The position numbers were made by a program, and so were the translations under genes. Positions 8,821 through 18,526 of a stretch of DNA of 64,000 nucleotides are shown in pieces. Numbering within the stretch: the first letter of the stretch is position 1; each line of letters starts with the position of its first letter. The notes beneath the pieces were generated by a model. The model ran no database searches and was not told the origin of the DNA. It saw only the letters and a program-made list of their open reading frames with translations. The stretch is from Roseiflexus sp. RS-1 (GTDB lineage: Bacteria > Chloroflexota > Chloroflexia > Chloroflexales > Roseiflexaceae), in contig NC_009523.1 in the NCBI RefSeq assembly GCF_000016665.1, positions 1,674,001 to 1,738,000 of the forward strand. The letters are read 5' to 3'.

Positions 8821-10143
8821 TCATCCTGCCGGTGCAACCACCGGGGTAGTCCGTTGCACAAGGCTCTTGCGCCCACGCATCCAGAGCGCCCCCAAACCAA
8901 ACAGGATGACGGCGATGCTCACCATCTGTCCAATAGCAGGTGCGGCGGTAATTACGACCAGCAAAAGCAACCCAAGCGCCAGTGGTGCGAATGGGCGCTC
9001 AATCCATGCTGGTCGGAGACGCAGCAGGATCTGTCGCCCCACCTCAAACCCTACGACGATTTGTGCCACATATGCAATGGCAAGAATGGTCAGCAGGATC
9101 AGCGCCATTCCGACAAGGAAGCCCGCCGCGACGACAATGCCCATCAGACCATTCAGTCGCACACTTCCCAGCACAATGGACGCAGCAATGGTGAGAAGTA
9201 TCACTGCCAGGAATGCCAGCGCAATCGCCAGAATGCTGACGATCCCCCAACCGAGACTGGCGACCGGTCTGGTTTCCAGTTCATCGGTCGTTCCACGCAG
9301 GAGGTGTGGCGTCAGCCATACAAGGATCAGACCGAGCAGGAACAATCCTGCAAAGCGCCGTATCAGATCAAGAATGCGGTCGGTCAGGGTTGGCTGGGGC
9401 GGTGGCGTCCGCGTCTCTTCAGTAAAACGCACCTGCCCGGCAACAGTTCCAGGTGGGGGAGTTACGGGTGTCTGGCTGGTATACACCAGATCGCCGCCGA
9501 TCCGTGCCTCGCGATCGACCGTTAACCCGGCAGGCGCAGCTGGTGGTGACGCAATGCCTTCGACCCGCAGTTGCGAAACCCAGGCTGGTTCGGTTTCGGC
9601 ATCGACGCCTGCCTCGACGTTCCTGCCAATAGCGCCACGGAGGAGCAGGCTGTTCCCGCCAAACACAACATCTCGCTCGACCGTACCTGCCAGCAACGCC
9701 TGACCGCCGACAAAGAAGAGCGAGCCATCTATCTGGCTGCCAGGCAGCGTTTCGATGCTCGCGCCGCTTCCCCACAGGTTATTGCCGATGCGCGCCTGTG
9801 GATCGAGACGTATGATCGCCGCTCCTACGAGCATATCATCGGTGACTGTGCCGTTCACGACGACTCCGCCGCCCAGCGCGAGGAGATCCCCTTCGATAAC
9901 ACCGTTTATTTCAACGGTTTGCGCCATAGTCACAACATCGCCGATCACACGACCATTGACCGTTACAGTTGTGGCGGTAACGATCAGATCGTCGGTGATC
10001 GTTTCGCTTGCGTCAATCACAACCTGCTCACCGGTGCGGCGATCGACCGCCGCAACGGTCGAAGGCGTCAGAACGAGTAGAAGCGCAACCGCCATCGCCA
10101 GCAGCAGCGCCGGGTGAACGGTTCTGCTCCGCTTCCTGTTCAT
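8821..10143 (-). CDS. Secreted/membrane bactofilin-like (polymer-forming) protein
   Basis: 440 residues. A signal peptide or first membrane helix (LLLAMAVALLLVLTPSTVAAV) leads. Residues ~35-190 are a right-handed beta-helix-like run of V-x-G-x-V-x-G-D-V turns (VNGRVIGDVV, INGVIEGDLL, VNGTVTDDML, IDGSLFFVGG), as in bactofilins. Residues ~245-430 hold about five membrane helices. Such proteins are common membrane scaffolds of unknown detail. ATG at 10143 with GAGAGGAG upstream. It is divergent from the GHMP kinase. Confidence 0.75.
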   Translation of the reverse strand: MNRKRSRTVHPALLLAMAVALLLVLTPSTVAAVDRRTGEQVVIDASETITDDLIVTATTVTVNGRVIGDVVTMAQTVEINGVIEGDLLALGGGVVVNGTVTDDMLVGAAIIRLDPQARIGNNLWGSGASIETLPGSQIDGSLFFVGGQALLAGTVERDVVFGGNSLLLRGAIGRNVEAGVDAETEPAWVSQLRVEGIASPPAAPAGLTVDREARIGGDLVYTSQTPVTPPPGTVAGQVRFTEETRTPPPQPTLTDRILDLIRRFAGLFLLGLILVWLTPHLLRGTTDELETRPVASLGWGIVSILAIALAFLAVILLTIAASIVLGSVRLNGLMGIVVAAGFLVGMALILLTILAIAYVAQIVVGFEVGRQILLRLRPAWIERPFAPLALGLLLLVVITAAPAIGQMVSIAVILFGLGALWMRGRKSLVQRTTPVVAPAG

Positions 10144-10274
10144 ACATCTGCTCCTCTCCAGATGAGTGGAGATTGTTATGGTGAGATGCGCAACTCATCA
10201 TAAGACAGATGTGACATCCTTGTGGAAAAGAAGCATGTGCGGCAGAGTTAAGGATGCGCTACCTTTGTAAAACG

Positions 10275-10283
10275 TGCTATACT
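10275..10283 (+). promoter_or_regulatory. Extended -10 promoter (TGCTATACT) for the sugar kinase
   Basis: TG-C-TATACT lies 33 bases before the ATG at 10316, in the divergent intergenic region. No clear -35 is seen. Confidence 0.45.
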
Positions 10284-10315
10284 GCGCGGCGCGTGTGTTG
10301 ATACAGGAGCGTTCC

Positions 10316-11329
10316 ATGCGGATCTATAAAGCCAAAGCGCCGATGCGGATCGGCTTTTTCGGCGGCGGCACCGATGTCAGCCCCTATGCTGAAGAGCATG
10401 GCGGCAAGGTGCTCAACTGCACAATCGATAAATATGTGCGCTGTATGTTGCGCCCAAGCAGCGAACCAGGGATCATCATCCGCTCGCTCGACCTGGAGGA
10501 AGTCAGTCGCAAGACGACCGGTCACTGGGATGGGCGCCTCGATCTGCCGCAGGCGGTGCTCGATGCGGCAATGCCCCCTTCCGAAGGGGTCGAAGTGATC
10601 ATGTTCTCTGATGTGCCGCCTGGCTCCGGGCTTGGTTCATCGTCGGCGCTGGTCGTCAGCATGCTGAAGTTGATCGGCGCCGCGTACCAGATCAATCTCG
10701 ATCCGCATACGCTGGCGGAACTCGCCTACCGGATCGAACGGGTCGATCTGGGCATTCCCGGCGGACGACAGGATCAGTACGCGGCGGCATTCGGCGGTAT
10801 GTGTGTGTACCATTTTGGCAAGGGACGGGTGATCGTCGAGCCGGTGTTGAACGATCCAACCGCGCTGCTCGAACTGGAGAGTTGCCTGCTGTTGGGGTAT
10901 ATCGGCAGTCGCAAACTCCTCACCCAACACCTGGTGGACGACCAGGTGCGGCGCTTGAAGGAAGGCGACACGCTGCGCTATCACGATGAGACCAAAGCCT
11001 TTGTGGATGAAGCGGTTCGACTGCTGCGCAGCCTGCGGATCGCCGATTTCGGCAGACTGTTGCACGATGCATGGGAGGTGAAGAAAGCCTTTTCACCCTA
11101 CATCGCACCGCCGGAAGTCGAAGAGATCTACGCGCTGGCGCGTCGTCATGGCGCGTGGGGCGGCAAAATTACCGGCGCTGGCGGAGGCGGCTTTATGGTC
11201 TTCGCCTGCCCGTTCGACCGCCGGCTCGAACTCGAGCGGGTGCTGATCGAGGCAGGGGTGCAGATCCGGCATTTCTCATTCACAACCCAGGGGGTGCATG
11301 CCTGGAGTGTGGATGTTGAGGAAACATAA
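10316..11329 (+). CDS. GHMP-family sugar kinase (heptose-7-phosphate kinase-like)
   Basis: 337 residues from the ATG at 10316, chosen because AGGAGCG precedes it; a longer frame upstream has no ribosome site. MRIGFFGGGTDVSPYAEEHGG is the N-terminal GHMP substrate motif, PPGSGLGSSSALVVS near residue 98 is the ATP-binding motif, and KITGAGGGGFMVF near residue 282 is the C-terminal motif. The FGGGTD start is that of the D-glycero-D-manno-heptose 7-phosphate and fucose kinase group, so sugar activation for a glycan is likely. The exact sugar is uncertain. Confidence 0.82.
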   Translation: MRIYKAKAPMRIGFFGGGTDVSPYAEEHGGKVLNCTIDKYVRCMLRPSSEPGIIIRSLDLEEVSRKTTGHWDGRLDLPQAVLDAAMPPSEGVEVIMFSDVPPGSGLGSSSALVVSMLKLIGAAYQINLDPHTLAELAYRIERVDLGIPGGRQDQYAAAFGGMCVYHFGKGRVIVEPVLNDPTALLELESCLLLGYIGSRKLLTQHLVDDQVRRLKEGDTLRYHDETKAFVDEAVRLLRSLRIADFGRLLHDAWEVKKAFSPYIAPPEVEEIYALARRHGAWGGKITGAGGGGFMVFACPFDRRLELERVLIEAGVQIRHFSFTTQGVHAWSVDVEET

Positions 11330-11383
11330 CCGGCATTTCCGGTTTCGGCGGGACAGTGGTATCATGGTCTGGCAGGCGCTGGT

Positions 11384-12319
11384 ATGACTCTCGAACACGA
11401 CCGTAAAGGCATTTCAATCGCGGTTTCTGCCGAAGTGCAGGCGGCGCTCGATGCCGGGCAGCCGGTGGTTGCGCTGGAGAGCACGGTCATTTCTCACGGA
11501 TTGCCCTATCCGCACAATCTTGAACTTGCGCTTGCGATGGAGCAGGAGGTGCGCGATCAGGGCGCAGTTCCAGCGACGGTTGGGATCGTTGCGGGTGTGC
11601 CGACCGTTGGCATGGACGCGGCGGCAATCCGGCGTTTTGCCCACCCCGATCCGCACCATCCTCCGTTGAAGGTGTCGCGCCGCGACATTGGATATGTGGT
11701 TGCGGCAGGCGGCGATGGAGCGACAACTGTCGCGGCAACGATGGCGCTTGCCCATCTGGCGGGTGTGCAGGTATTCGCAACCGGCGGGATCGGCGGCGTT
11801 CATCGGGGTGCACGCGAGACATGGGATGTTTCCGCTGACCTGACGGAACTGGAGCGTACACCGGTGCTGGTGGTGTGTGCTGGCGCCAAAGCGATTCTCG
11901 ACCTGCCAGCGACGCTGGAGTACCTGGAGACCGGCGGCGTGCCAGTGCTGGGTTGGCGCACCGCTGAGTTCCCGGCATTCTACAGCGTATCGAGCGGGTT
12001 GCCAGTCGCATATGCGCAGGATGCGTCGTTTGTTGCGCGTGCGTGGAAAGCGCACCGCGCGCTCGGCGGCGCCGGTATGGTGCTGGCAGTGCCGCCGCCT
12101 GTGGAGGATGCCATTGATCGTGCAGTGGTAGAGGCTGCGATTGAGCGTGCCCTCAACCGTGCAGTGAAAGAGGGTGTTCACGGTCCGGCGGTGACGCCAT
12201 TTCTCCTGGCGGCGCTGGCACGCGAGACAGAGGGCGAGAGCGTGCGCGCCAACGTTGCGCTGTTGCGCCAGAATGCGCGGATCGCCGCGCAGGTGGCGAC
12301 AGCGATTGCAGGCATATGA
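11384..12319 (+). CDS. psuG: Pseudouridine-5'-phosphate glycosidase
   Basis: 311 residues. [20 protein letters not shown] at the N terminus is the family signature, followed by [11 protein letters not shown] and the catalytic lysine region [33 protein letters not shown] near residue 132 and [11 protein letters not shown] near residue 190 also match. The enzyme cleaves pseudouridine 5'-phosphate to uracil and ribose 5-phosphate. No PsuK is next to it. The stop overlaps the rlmN start (ATGA), a fitting pair since both act on RNA modification chemistry. Confidence 0.92.
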   Translation: MTLEHDRKGISIAVSAEVQAALDAGQPVVALESTVISHGLPYPHNLELALAMEQEVRDQGAVPATVGIVAGVPTVGMDAAAIRRFAHPDPHHPPLKVSRRDIGYVVAAGGDGATTVAATMALAHLAGVQVFATGGIGGVHRGARETWDVSADLTELERTPVLVVCAGAKAILDLPATLEYLETGGVPVLGWRTAEFPAFYSVSSGLPVAYAQDASFVARAWKAHRALGGAGMVLAVPPPVEDAIDRAVVEAAIERALNRAVKEGVHGPAVTPFLLAALARETEGESVRANVALLRQNARIAAQVATAIAGI

Positions 12320-13515
12320 TGAACCAGGATACCCTGCCAAATCTGTACGATCTGTCGCTGGCGGAAATGGAGCGCCTGATGACGGCGTGGGGACAGCCAG
12401 CCTACCGCGCGCGGCAGATATTCCGTCAACTGTACGTCAACCTGGTCGACTCGCCCCTGGCGATGACCGACCTTCCCCTGGCGCTGCGGGAACGTCTGGT
12501 TGCCGAAACGCGCCTGGCGCCGCTGGCGCCGGAACAGGTGCATGTGGCGGACCAGGGGTTGACGCGCAAGGCGCTCTTCCGCCTGGAGAACGGCGTGTTG
12601 ATCGAAAGCGTGCTGATGATCTACCCCGACCGCGCAACCGTGTGCGTTTCGACGCAGGCAGGGTGCGGGATGGGGTGTGTCTTCTGCGCTACCGGAACAC
12701 TCGGACTGCTGCGCAATCTGTCACCGGGCGACATCGTGGCACAGGTCGTCTGGGCAGCGCGCGAAATGCGTCGCTTTGCCGCCGAACGTTGCATCTCACC
12801 CTCCCTCGCGCCTCCCGATGATGATTCCTGGTGGACGCCGGACACGCTGGAGGATCAGGGATCGTCCGAGGCGCGGAGCATTTCCGTCTCACGACTGTCG
12901 AACATCGTCTTCATGGGCATGGGTGAGCCATTTGCGAACTATGATCGCTGGTGGCGCGCAGTGGAGATTCTCCATGATCCACGTGGGTTGAACATGGGCG
13001 CGCGCAGCATGACCGTCTCGACAGTCGGGTTGATTCCGGGTATTCGCCGTCTGGCGACAGAGACGCTGCCGATCAACCTGGCGATCTCGTTGCACGCCCC
13101 CGATGATGCCCTGCGCAGCGCGTTAATGCCGGTCAACCGCCGTTACCCGCTTGCCGCGCTTCTTGAGGCGACCCGCGACTATCTGGCGGCAACCGGTCGG
13201 CGGGTCTCATTCGAGTATGTGCTGTTGCAGGGGAAGAATGATGAACCGGAGCATGCGGCGAAACTGGCGGCGCTGCTCCATGGTGAAGCAGGAACGACGC
13301 CATTACCCCTCCACCTGGTGCACGTCAATCTCATCCCGTGGAATCCGGTGCCGGGGATGCCGCTGGGACGGTCGGAGCGCCGTCGTGTGCTGACCTTTCA
13401 ACGCATCCTGCGCGAGCGTGGCATCGCCTGCACTGTGCGCGTCGAGCGCGGCGTCTCCATTGCGGCAGCATGTGGGCAACTGGCGGGGGCGAGGGGGTTG
13501 AACGTTGAGTGTTGA
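12316..13515 (+). CDS. rlmN: 23S rRNA (adenine2503-C2)-methyltransferase
   Basis: 399 residues. The radical SAM motif [11 protein letters not shown] near residue 117 (CX3CX2C), the [10 protein letters not shown] motif near residue 200, and [15 protein letters not shown] near the end, which carries the second catalytic cysteine, identify RlmN. An insertion of ~35 acidic residues around 160-190 ([16 protein letters not shown]) is longer than usual. The last residues, GLNVEC, are written by the start of a heptamer array, which also supplies the stop. Confidence 0.93.
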   Translation: MMNQDTLPNLYDLSLAEMERLMTAWGQPAYRARQIFRQLYVNLVDSPLAMTDLPLALRERLVAETRLAPLAPEQVHVADQGLTRKALFRLENGVLIESVLMIYPDRATVCVSTQAGCGMGCVFCATGTLGLLRNLSPGDIVAQVVWAAREMRRFAAERCISPSLAPPDDDSWWTPDTLEDQGSSEARSISVSRLSNIVFMGMGEPFANYDRWWRAVEILHDPRGLNMGARSMTVSTVGLIPGIRRLATETLPINLAISLHAPDDALRSALMPVNRRYPLAALLEATRDYLAATGRRVSFEYVLLQGKNDEPEHAAKLAALLHGEAGTTPLPLHLVHVNLIPWNPVPGMPLGRSERRRVLTFQRILRERGIACTVRVERGVSIAAACGQLAGARGLNVEC

Positions 13516-13792
13516 GTGTTGAGTGTTGAGTGTTGAACGTTGAGTGTTGAGCGTTGAACGTTGAGTGTTGAGCGTTGAACGTTGAGTGTTGAGTGTTGAA
13601 CGTTGAGTGTTGAGTGTTGAGCGTTGAACGTTGAACGTTGAGTGTTGAACGTTGAGTGTTGAGCGTTGAACGTTGAGCGTTGAACGTTGAGTGTTGAACG
13701 TTGAACGTTGAACGTTGAGTGTTGAGCGTTGAACGTTGAACGTTGAGTGTTGAACGTTGAGTGTTAAGCGTTGAACGTTGAACGTTGAACGT
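13500..13792. repeat. Heptanucleotide array, GTTGAAC/GTTGAGT family
   Basis: About 42 units of 7 bp that read GTTGAAC, GTTGAGT or GTTGAGC in irregular order. This is the reverse complement of the GTTCAAC arrays elsewhere. It begins inside the rlmN C-terminal codons. Confidence 0.92.
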
Positions 13793-13804
13793 AATACAGC
13801 GAGA

Positions 13805-14032
13805 TCGGTTCTCGGTTCTTGGTTCTCAGTTCTCAGTTCTCGGTTCTCGGTTCTTGGTTCTCGGTTCTTGGTTCTCGGTTCTTGGTTCTCGGTTCTTGGT
13901 TCTCGGTTCTTGGTTCTCGGTTCTTGGTTCTTGGTTCTCGGTTCTTGGTTCTCGGTTCTTGGTTCTCGGTTCTTGGTTCTTGGTTCTCGGTTCTTGGTTC
14001 TTGGTTCTCGGTTCTCAGTTCTCGGTTCTCTC
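13805..14032. repeat. Heptanucleotide array, TTCTCGG/TTCTTGG family
   Basis: About 32 units of TTCTCGG, TTCTTGG or TTCTCAG. It follows the GTTGAAC array directly and stops 2-3 bases before the ATG of the next gene. Three frames are open and encode period-7 peptides (VLGSWFS type) that I treat as non-coding. Confidence 0.92.
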
Positions 14033-14034
14033 AC

Positions 14035-15207
14035 ATGCATCTCTCCGAACAATTTCTCTTGCGACGCGACATAACGTTTCTCAACCATGGCAGTTTTGGC
14101 GCCTGCCCGCGACCGGTATTCGAGACATACCAGCAATGGCAGCGCACCCTTGAAATGCAACCGGTCGAGTTTTTAGGTCGGCGACTCAACGGGTTACTGG
14201 CGGAAGCGCGGGCGCGTCTCGCAGCGTTCATCGGCGCTGCGCCCGATGATGTCGTGTTTGTGCCCAACGTCACCTATGCGATGAACATCGTTGCCCGCTC
14301 AATCGATCTTCGACCGGGCGATGAGGTTCTGGGCAGCAATCACGAATACGGCGCAGTCGAACGCACCTGGCGCTACGTCTGCGATCAGCGCGGCGCCGTC
14401 TACATTCCGCAACCGGTTGCTCTGCCGGTCGATGATGATAGCGCGATTGTCGAACAGATCTGGAGCGGCGTTACTGAACGCACAAAAGTCATCACGCTGA
14501 GCCACATCACCTCGCCAACCGCACTGATCATGCCGATTGCGACGATCTGCCAGCGCGCGCGGGATGCTGGCATCATCACCGTCATCGACGGCGCGCATGC
14601 GCTGGGGCAGATCGATCTGGATATGCAGGCGATTGGGGCAGATTTCTACGGCGGCAACTGTCACAAATGGCTTTGCGCACCCAAAGGCGCTGGATTTCTC
14701 TACGCCCGTCCAGATCATCAGGCGCTGCTCCAGCCGCTGGTCGTCAGTTGGGGGTGGCAACCGCGCCAGCCGATGCGTTCGAGTTTTCTCGCCTACCCGG
14801 AAGGCGCCTCCTTCCGCGACTACTACGAGTGGATGGGGACTGATGATCCCTCGGCGTTTCTCAGCGTTCCGGCGGCAATCGATTTCCAGACCGCCAACGA
14901 CTGGTCTACCGTGCGCCGCGCCTGTCATGCGCTCCTGGTGGATGCCTCCCGGCGCATTGCCGGGTTGACCGGATGTGCGCCGCTTACCCCCGATGGCGAG
15001 GCGTGGTGGATGCAGATGCGCGCCCTGCCACTCCCGCCGTGCGACCCGAAAGAAGTTCAGGCGCGCCTGTGGAATGAATTCCGTATCGAAGTTCCGTGCT
15101 TCGATTGGGAAAGCGCCCCGCTGATCCGGATCTCCATTCAGGCATACAACACACCGGCAGACATCGACCGGTTGCTGGAAGGGTTGCGAGCAGTCTTACG
15201 TTTGTAA
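14035..15207 (+). CDS. Class V aminotransferase (isopenicillin-N-epimerase-like)
   Basis: 390 residues from the ATG at 14035. A longer frame continues into the repeat array and is rejected as a start. LNHGSFGACPRPVFE near residue 15 is the class V N-terminal motif, VIDGAHALGQIDLD near residue 185 carries the PLP-binding Asp and His, and GGNCHKWLCAPKGAGF near residue 208 the Schiff-base lysine. The family moves or eliminates amino groups with PLP. No Shine-Dalgarno is visible because the array abuts the start; translation may depend on array sequence or be leaderless. Confidence 0.82.
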   Translation: MHLSEQFLLRRDITFLNHGSFGACPRPVFETYQQWQRTLEMQPVEFLGRRLNGLLAEARARLAAFIGAAPDDVVFVPNVTYAMNIVARSIDLRPGDEVLGSNHEYGAVERTWRYVCDQRGAVYIPQPVALPVDDDSAIVEQIWSGVTERTKVITLSHITSPTALIMPIATICQRARDAGIITVIDGAHALGQIDLDMQAIGADFYGGNCHKWLCAPKGAGFLYARPDHQALLQPLVVSWGWQPRQPMRSSFLAYPEGASFRDYYEWMGTDDPSAFLSVPAAIDFQTANDWSTVRRACHALLVDASRRIAGLTGCAPLTPDGEAWWMQMRALPLPPCDPKEVQARLWNEFRIEVPCFDWESAPLIRISIQAYNTPADIDRLLEGLRAVLRL

Positions 15208-15377
15208 GTGCGGTCTTTGATATCGCTTGCTACCACGGCTGCCACGCGCCATGCTTCTGCTGATAGCGCGGAACCGGCTTTCGTGGTACCATAACGCAGA
15301 TTGCACAGCTCATCGCCCGTCACCGATCACCCGATGCATGGCACGCTCACATCCGGTCGTCTCTGTTCAAACCCGGC

Positions 15378-16472
15378 ATGACCAATCATCCGACTGCTGC
15401 AACCACTTCTGTACACAACCCTCCATCGAATGCTGGCGCTCCCGAATGGCAGCGCCACTTTGCGATGTTCTGGGATGCGTTTCTAACGGTTGCAGTAGGG
15501 GCAGGCTTATTTGACGCAGCACAGCGCGGTGGACTGTGGAATGTGCGCGGTCTCTGGATACTGATCCTGTCCCTGGCTTTCCTGATAGCGCATCGCTGGC
15601 TGTGGGCGCCGGTGCGCCGCGGAACCGGCGAATGGCCCCCACTCTACCGCGACCTCCTGATCGTTCTGGGGGTCGAGTGCATCCTGGTTATTGCCCTCCT
15701 GCCGATCAGCGCCTGGTTTGCGCTGCTGATCCTGGCGATGATGGGACAGACAGCGGCGGCAGCGGATCCATTCCGCTGGCGCCTGCCGTTTGCGGTCATG
15801 CTGCTGACCCTGGCGGAACCGATTGGACTGTACGATGCGCTGGCGACGCAACGTTGGGGAACAGTCGCCGGACTGACGGCGCTCATCGCATGGCTGCCGG
15901 TCATTTTTCTGTACATCCGGCTCTTCTTCGATGACCGGCAGATGCGCGCTGCACTGGAACGCGACCTGCGCGCCGCCCAGGAGAAGATCGAGCGGATAAC
16001 GCCGCTGCTGCACCGCCTGGATGAACTTCAGCGCCGTGAACAGGCGCTGACGGATCTGCGCGACGGTATGCAACACACCCTGGCATACCTCAACCTCCGG
16101 CTCGATGCCATTCGCCAGCGCATGCGCGACGACCCGGCGTCCATAGCCGACGAACTGGCGGAACTGCACAACCTGGTGCAGCAGCAGTTGAACATCGTTG
16201 CACCGGGAACCGATGAGCGGATCAAGACGACCTCGCGTTTCACCCCGTTGCCCGCTGGAAGCGGCAATGAACCCATCGGCGTCTGCGAAGCGACTGAAGC
16301 GTCGTCTGCCGTCGTGGAAACGTCTTCCCGCCAGCGCGAAGACGCCTCAGAGATCACCTGGAACGAACCAGTCGCGCCGTCTAACGCGCCAATCGACGAA
16401 ACCGCCAATCGCCCTGACGCTGCGGCAGCACCCTCGAGCGGCGAAGATTCTGATGAGCCGTTCAGTAAATAG
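15378..16472 (+). CDS. Membrane protein with degenerate histidine-kinase dimerisation domain
   Basis: 364 residues. About five membrane helices span residues 25-190. A coiled coil follows (~190-225), then DLRDGMQHTLAYLNLRLDAI near residue 228, which matches the NarL-type kinase pattern DLHDGxxQxL but with Arg in place of the phospho-accepting His. No ATPase domain (N, G1, G2 boxes) follows; the last ~90 residues are low-complexity Thr/Ser/Glu/Ala. It is either a decayed sensor kinase or a signalling partner without catalysis. The family link is my inference from the motif. It ends before a bidirectional terminator. Confidence 0.6.
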   Translation: MTNHPTAATTSVHNPPSNAGAPEWQRHFAMFWDAFLTVAVGAGLFDAAQRGGLWNVRGLWILILSLAFLIAHRWLWAPVRRGTGEWPPLYRDLLIVLGVECILVIALLPISAWFALLILAMMGQTAAAADPFRWRLPFAVMLLTLAEPIGLYDALATQRWGTVAGLTALIAWLPVIFLYIRLFFDDRQMRAALERDLRAAQEKIERITPLLHRLDELQRREQALTDLRDGMQHTLAYLNLRLDAIRQRMRDDPASIADELAELHNLVQQQLNIVAPGTDERIKTTSRFTPLPAGSGNEPIGVCEATEASSAVVETSSRQREDASEITWNEPVAPSNAPIDETANRPDAAAAPSSGEDSDEPFSK

Positions 16473-16508
16473 AAAGCATCGTATCGTTGCTTTATCGCAG
16501 GACTTTAG

Positions 16509-16539
16509 CTCCCGTGGGTGCAATAAACACCCACGGGAG
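16509..16539. terminator. Perfect 12-bp hairpin between convergent genes
   Basis: CTCCCGTGGGTG-CAATAAA-CACCCACGGGAG is a perfect inverted repeat between two convergent genes (ends at 16472 and 16582). No long T tract is present. It may also be a copy of a mobile palindrome. Confidence 0.7.
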
Positions 16540-16581
16540 AAGACACTCCTGCGCAGCATCACGGCTGGCCTGACCTCGTGA

Positions 16582-18507
16582 TTACCTCGTGATTACATTC
16601 CAGAAGACACGCACATCCTGACCGATATAGGTTTCTGCCCGATTCACAACCTTCGTGGCTTCGTCCAGATCGCGCCGCATCTCAGGGCTGCTGCGGACGC
16701 TCAGGTTCTCGATCAGCAGACGCGCTGTACGGATATGCTCAGGTTGAATAATCGCAGAAACCTCCGAACCCGGCTCCACCAGTGCGCGAATGAGGGGCAG
16801 CCAGAGATCGAGCGCCTCCCGCGCCTGCGTGCGGAGTTGTGCGTCACCTGCCAGTAACGTTGCAAGTTCCAGACGGTGATGTTCATAGATCTCAATCCAG
16901 CGCTGTCCTGTCACACTGGAAGCCAGTTGCTCGTCGCGGAAGCGGCGCAACACCTCCAGATCGTGCAATCCCGTCGTTGAGCCGGTAAGCGCCACTTCTG
17001 CGCCGCAGCCCGGAGCACAATTCTTAGGCTCGCCGCTGCACGTATCGACCGGTGCAAACATTTGACCGCTGCCGGAGATATCGAGCGCCTGGCGCGCATT
17101 GAGACGGCCAAAGGTGACACGGCTACGCGACATGGTCGGCAGGTACACCCGGAAGACCAGGCGTGCCGGATCGACCGTTATTTCAGGGGTCGGTGCGGTC
17201 TCGATGGTCTGAGCGGAACGTTGCGCAGGAAAATCATCCGCCGAGTGATAGAGTCGCCACCAGACCTGCACATTGCTCAACTGAGGATTGACAGACCAGA
17301 TCAGTCCAGCCGCACCGGAAACGAAGGGAGTTGCCGCCGAAGTGCCGCTTTCCGTAACGTAGCCGCCGCCGGATTTCAGGCTGTAAATATCCTTTCCCGG
17401 CGCAATAATATCGAGGTAACTGTTGCGATTGGAGAAGGGCGCTTCCTGATCATTATGATCACTCGCTCCCACTGACATGACACGCGGTGAGGAGGCCGGA
17501 TAACTGATGCGTTGTTTGTCCCTGTCATTTCCAGATGCTGCAATAAGCAGACTGCCACGATCGAATGCGTAGTTGATCGCGCGGGCTATTGTCTGTGAAC
17601 AACCACAATGAGACGGCGCGCCCAGACTCATGCTGATAATCCTGGCGCCAGCCTGAGCGGCATACTGAATGCCCCTGGCTACCACGTCTGCCGAACCCTT
17701 GCCATCATTAGTTAACACTTTTATCGGCAGCACCTGGCAATCAGGGCAGACGCCGGCAATCCCCTGCTCGTTATTCGCACTGGCGGCAGCAATGCCAGCA
17801 ACGAAGGTGCCGTGTCCGTGGTCATCCATTGCGTCTTCGTCGTTGTTGGCAAAATCGCGGTCGATATCAGTGCGCACTCGACCACCACGCAGATCAGGAT
17901 GGTTGTAATCCACGCCGGTATCGATCACCGCGATAAGCACCGAGGACGATCCTGTTGTGATATCCCACGCCTCCGGCGCATCAATGTCAGCATCGGCGCG
18001 TCCGCCGGTCTGTCCGGTGTTGTGCAGCCCCCATTGTCTCCTGAAGTCGGGATCGTTGGGGATCCCCGTTACCTGATAGATGCGGTTTGGCTCGGCGTAT
18101 GCAACGGCCGGATCGGCGCTATAGTCTGCGATCATGGCAAAGATATCGACCCCGATCGGTGCAACGACTTTGTAGACGCCATCGAGACCGTAGTTTTGCG
18201 CGATCTGATCGGCAGGGCTGATCTCATCGAAGAGCGGTACAATCGCCTGTACATGATACCGGCGACTCAGGCGGTCGAGCGATGCAATTCCCAGCGAAGC
18301 AACCCCCACTGCATCGGATCGCGCGTCTGGTTGCGTCAGCTGCGCCACTGCTTCCGGCTTCAAGCCGATAAGGATCTCATTCGGCACGAAGGCGCCTTCC
18401 CATGCCGGAGGCGCCGCAGATTGAGACGTGTCCGCCATACCCGAGTCGGTGCGGTTGAGCACCAGAGCGATCAGAGCGATGAAGACGAAGAACAGGTGAC
18501 GACGCAT
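16582..18507 (-). CDS. Secreted subtilisin-like (S8) serine protease
   Basis: 641 residues from the ATG at 18507, preceded by AAGGAG; a longer frame is ignored. Order: signal peptide (~1-27), prodomain (~40-142, starting PNEILIGLKPEA and ending AVAYAEPNRIYQ), catalytic domain (~155-425) with Asp in AVIDTGVDYNHPDL (~196), His in DDHGHGTFVAG (~232), oxyanion Asn in AASGND (~327) and Ser in SGTSAATPFVSG (~390), then a ~215-residue C-terminal part of unknown fold with VYLPTMSR near its start. An extracellular protease, matured by loss of the prodomain. Co-transcribed with the stand-alone prodomain gene 19 bases upstream. Confidence 0.9.
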   Translation of the reverse strand: MRRHLFFVFIALIALVLNRTDSGMADTSQSAAPPAWEGAFVPNEILIGLKPEAVAQLTQPDARSDAVGVASLGIASLDRLSRRYHVQAIVPLFDEISPADQIAQNYGLDGVYKVVAPIGVDIFAMIADYSADPAVAYAEPNRIYQVTGIPNDPDFRRQWGLHNTGQTGGRADADIDAPEAWDITTGSSSVLIAVIDTGVDYNHPDLRGGRVRTDIDRDFANNDEDAMDDHGHGTFVAGIAAASANNEQGIAGVCPDCQVLPIKVLTNDGKGSADVVARGIQYAAQAGARIISMSLGAPSHCGCSQTIARAINYAFDRGSLLIAASGNDRDKQRISYPASSPRVMSVGASDHNDQEAPFSNRNSYLDIIAPGKDIYSLKSGGGYVTESGTSAATPFVSGAAGLIWSVNPQLSNVQVWWRLYHSADDFPAQRSAQTIETAPTPEITVDPARLVFRVYLPTMSRSRVTFGRLNARQALDISGSGQMFAPVDTCSGEPKNCAPGCGAEVALTGSTTGLHDLEVLRRFRDEQLASSVTGQRWIEIYEHHRLELATLLAGDAQLRTQAREALDLWLPLIRALVEPGSEVSAIIQPEHIRTARLLIENLSVRSSPEMRRDLDEATKVVNRAETYIGQDVRVFWNVITR

Positions 18508-18526
18508 CGGGCAATCTCCTTTCTCC

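Noticed and set aside
8746..9703. Two long + frames opposite the bactofilin-like gene
   Set aside because: Antisense of a recognisable membrane protein; Arg/Ser/Thr-rich composition typical of shadows.
11414..12340. 308-codon minus frame opposite psuG
   Set aside because: psuG is clear on the + strand; His/Arg/Cys-rich composition marks a shadow.
13303..14160. Minus-strand frame through both heptamer arrays (repeating ENREPRT and LNVQRST peptides)
   Set aside because: Period-7 peptides from a 7-bp repeat; no ribosome site, overlaps rlmN and the aminotransferase.
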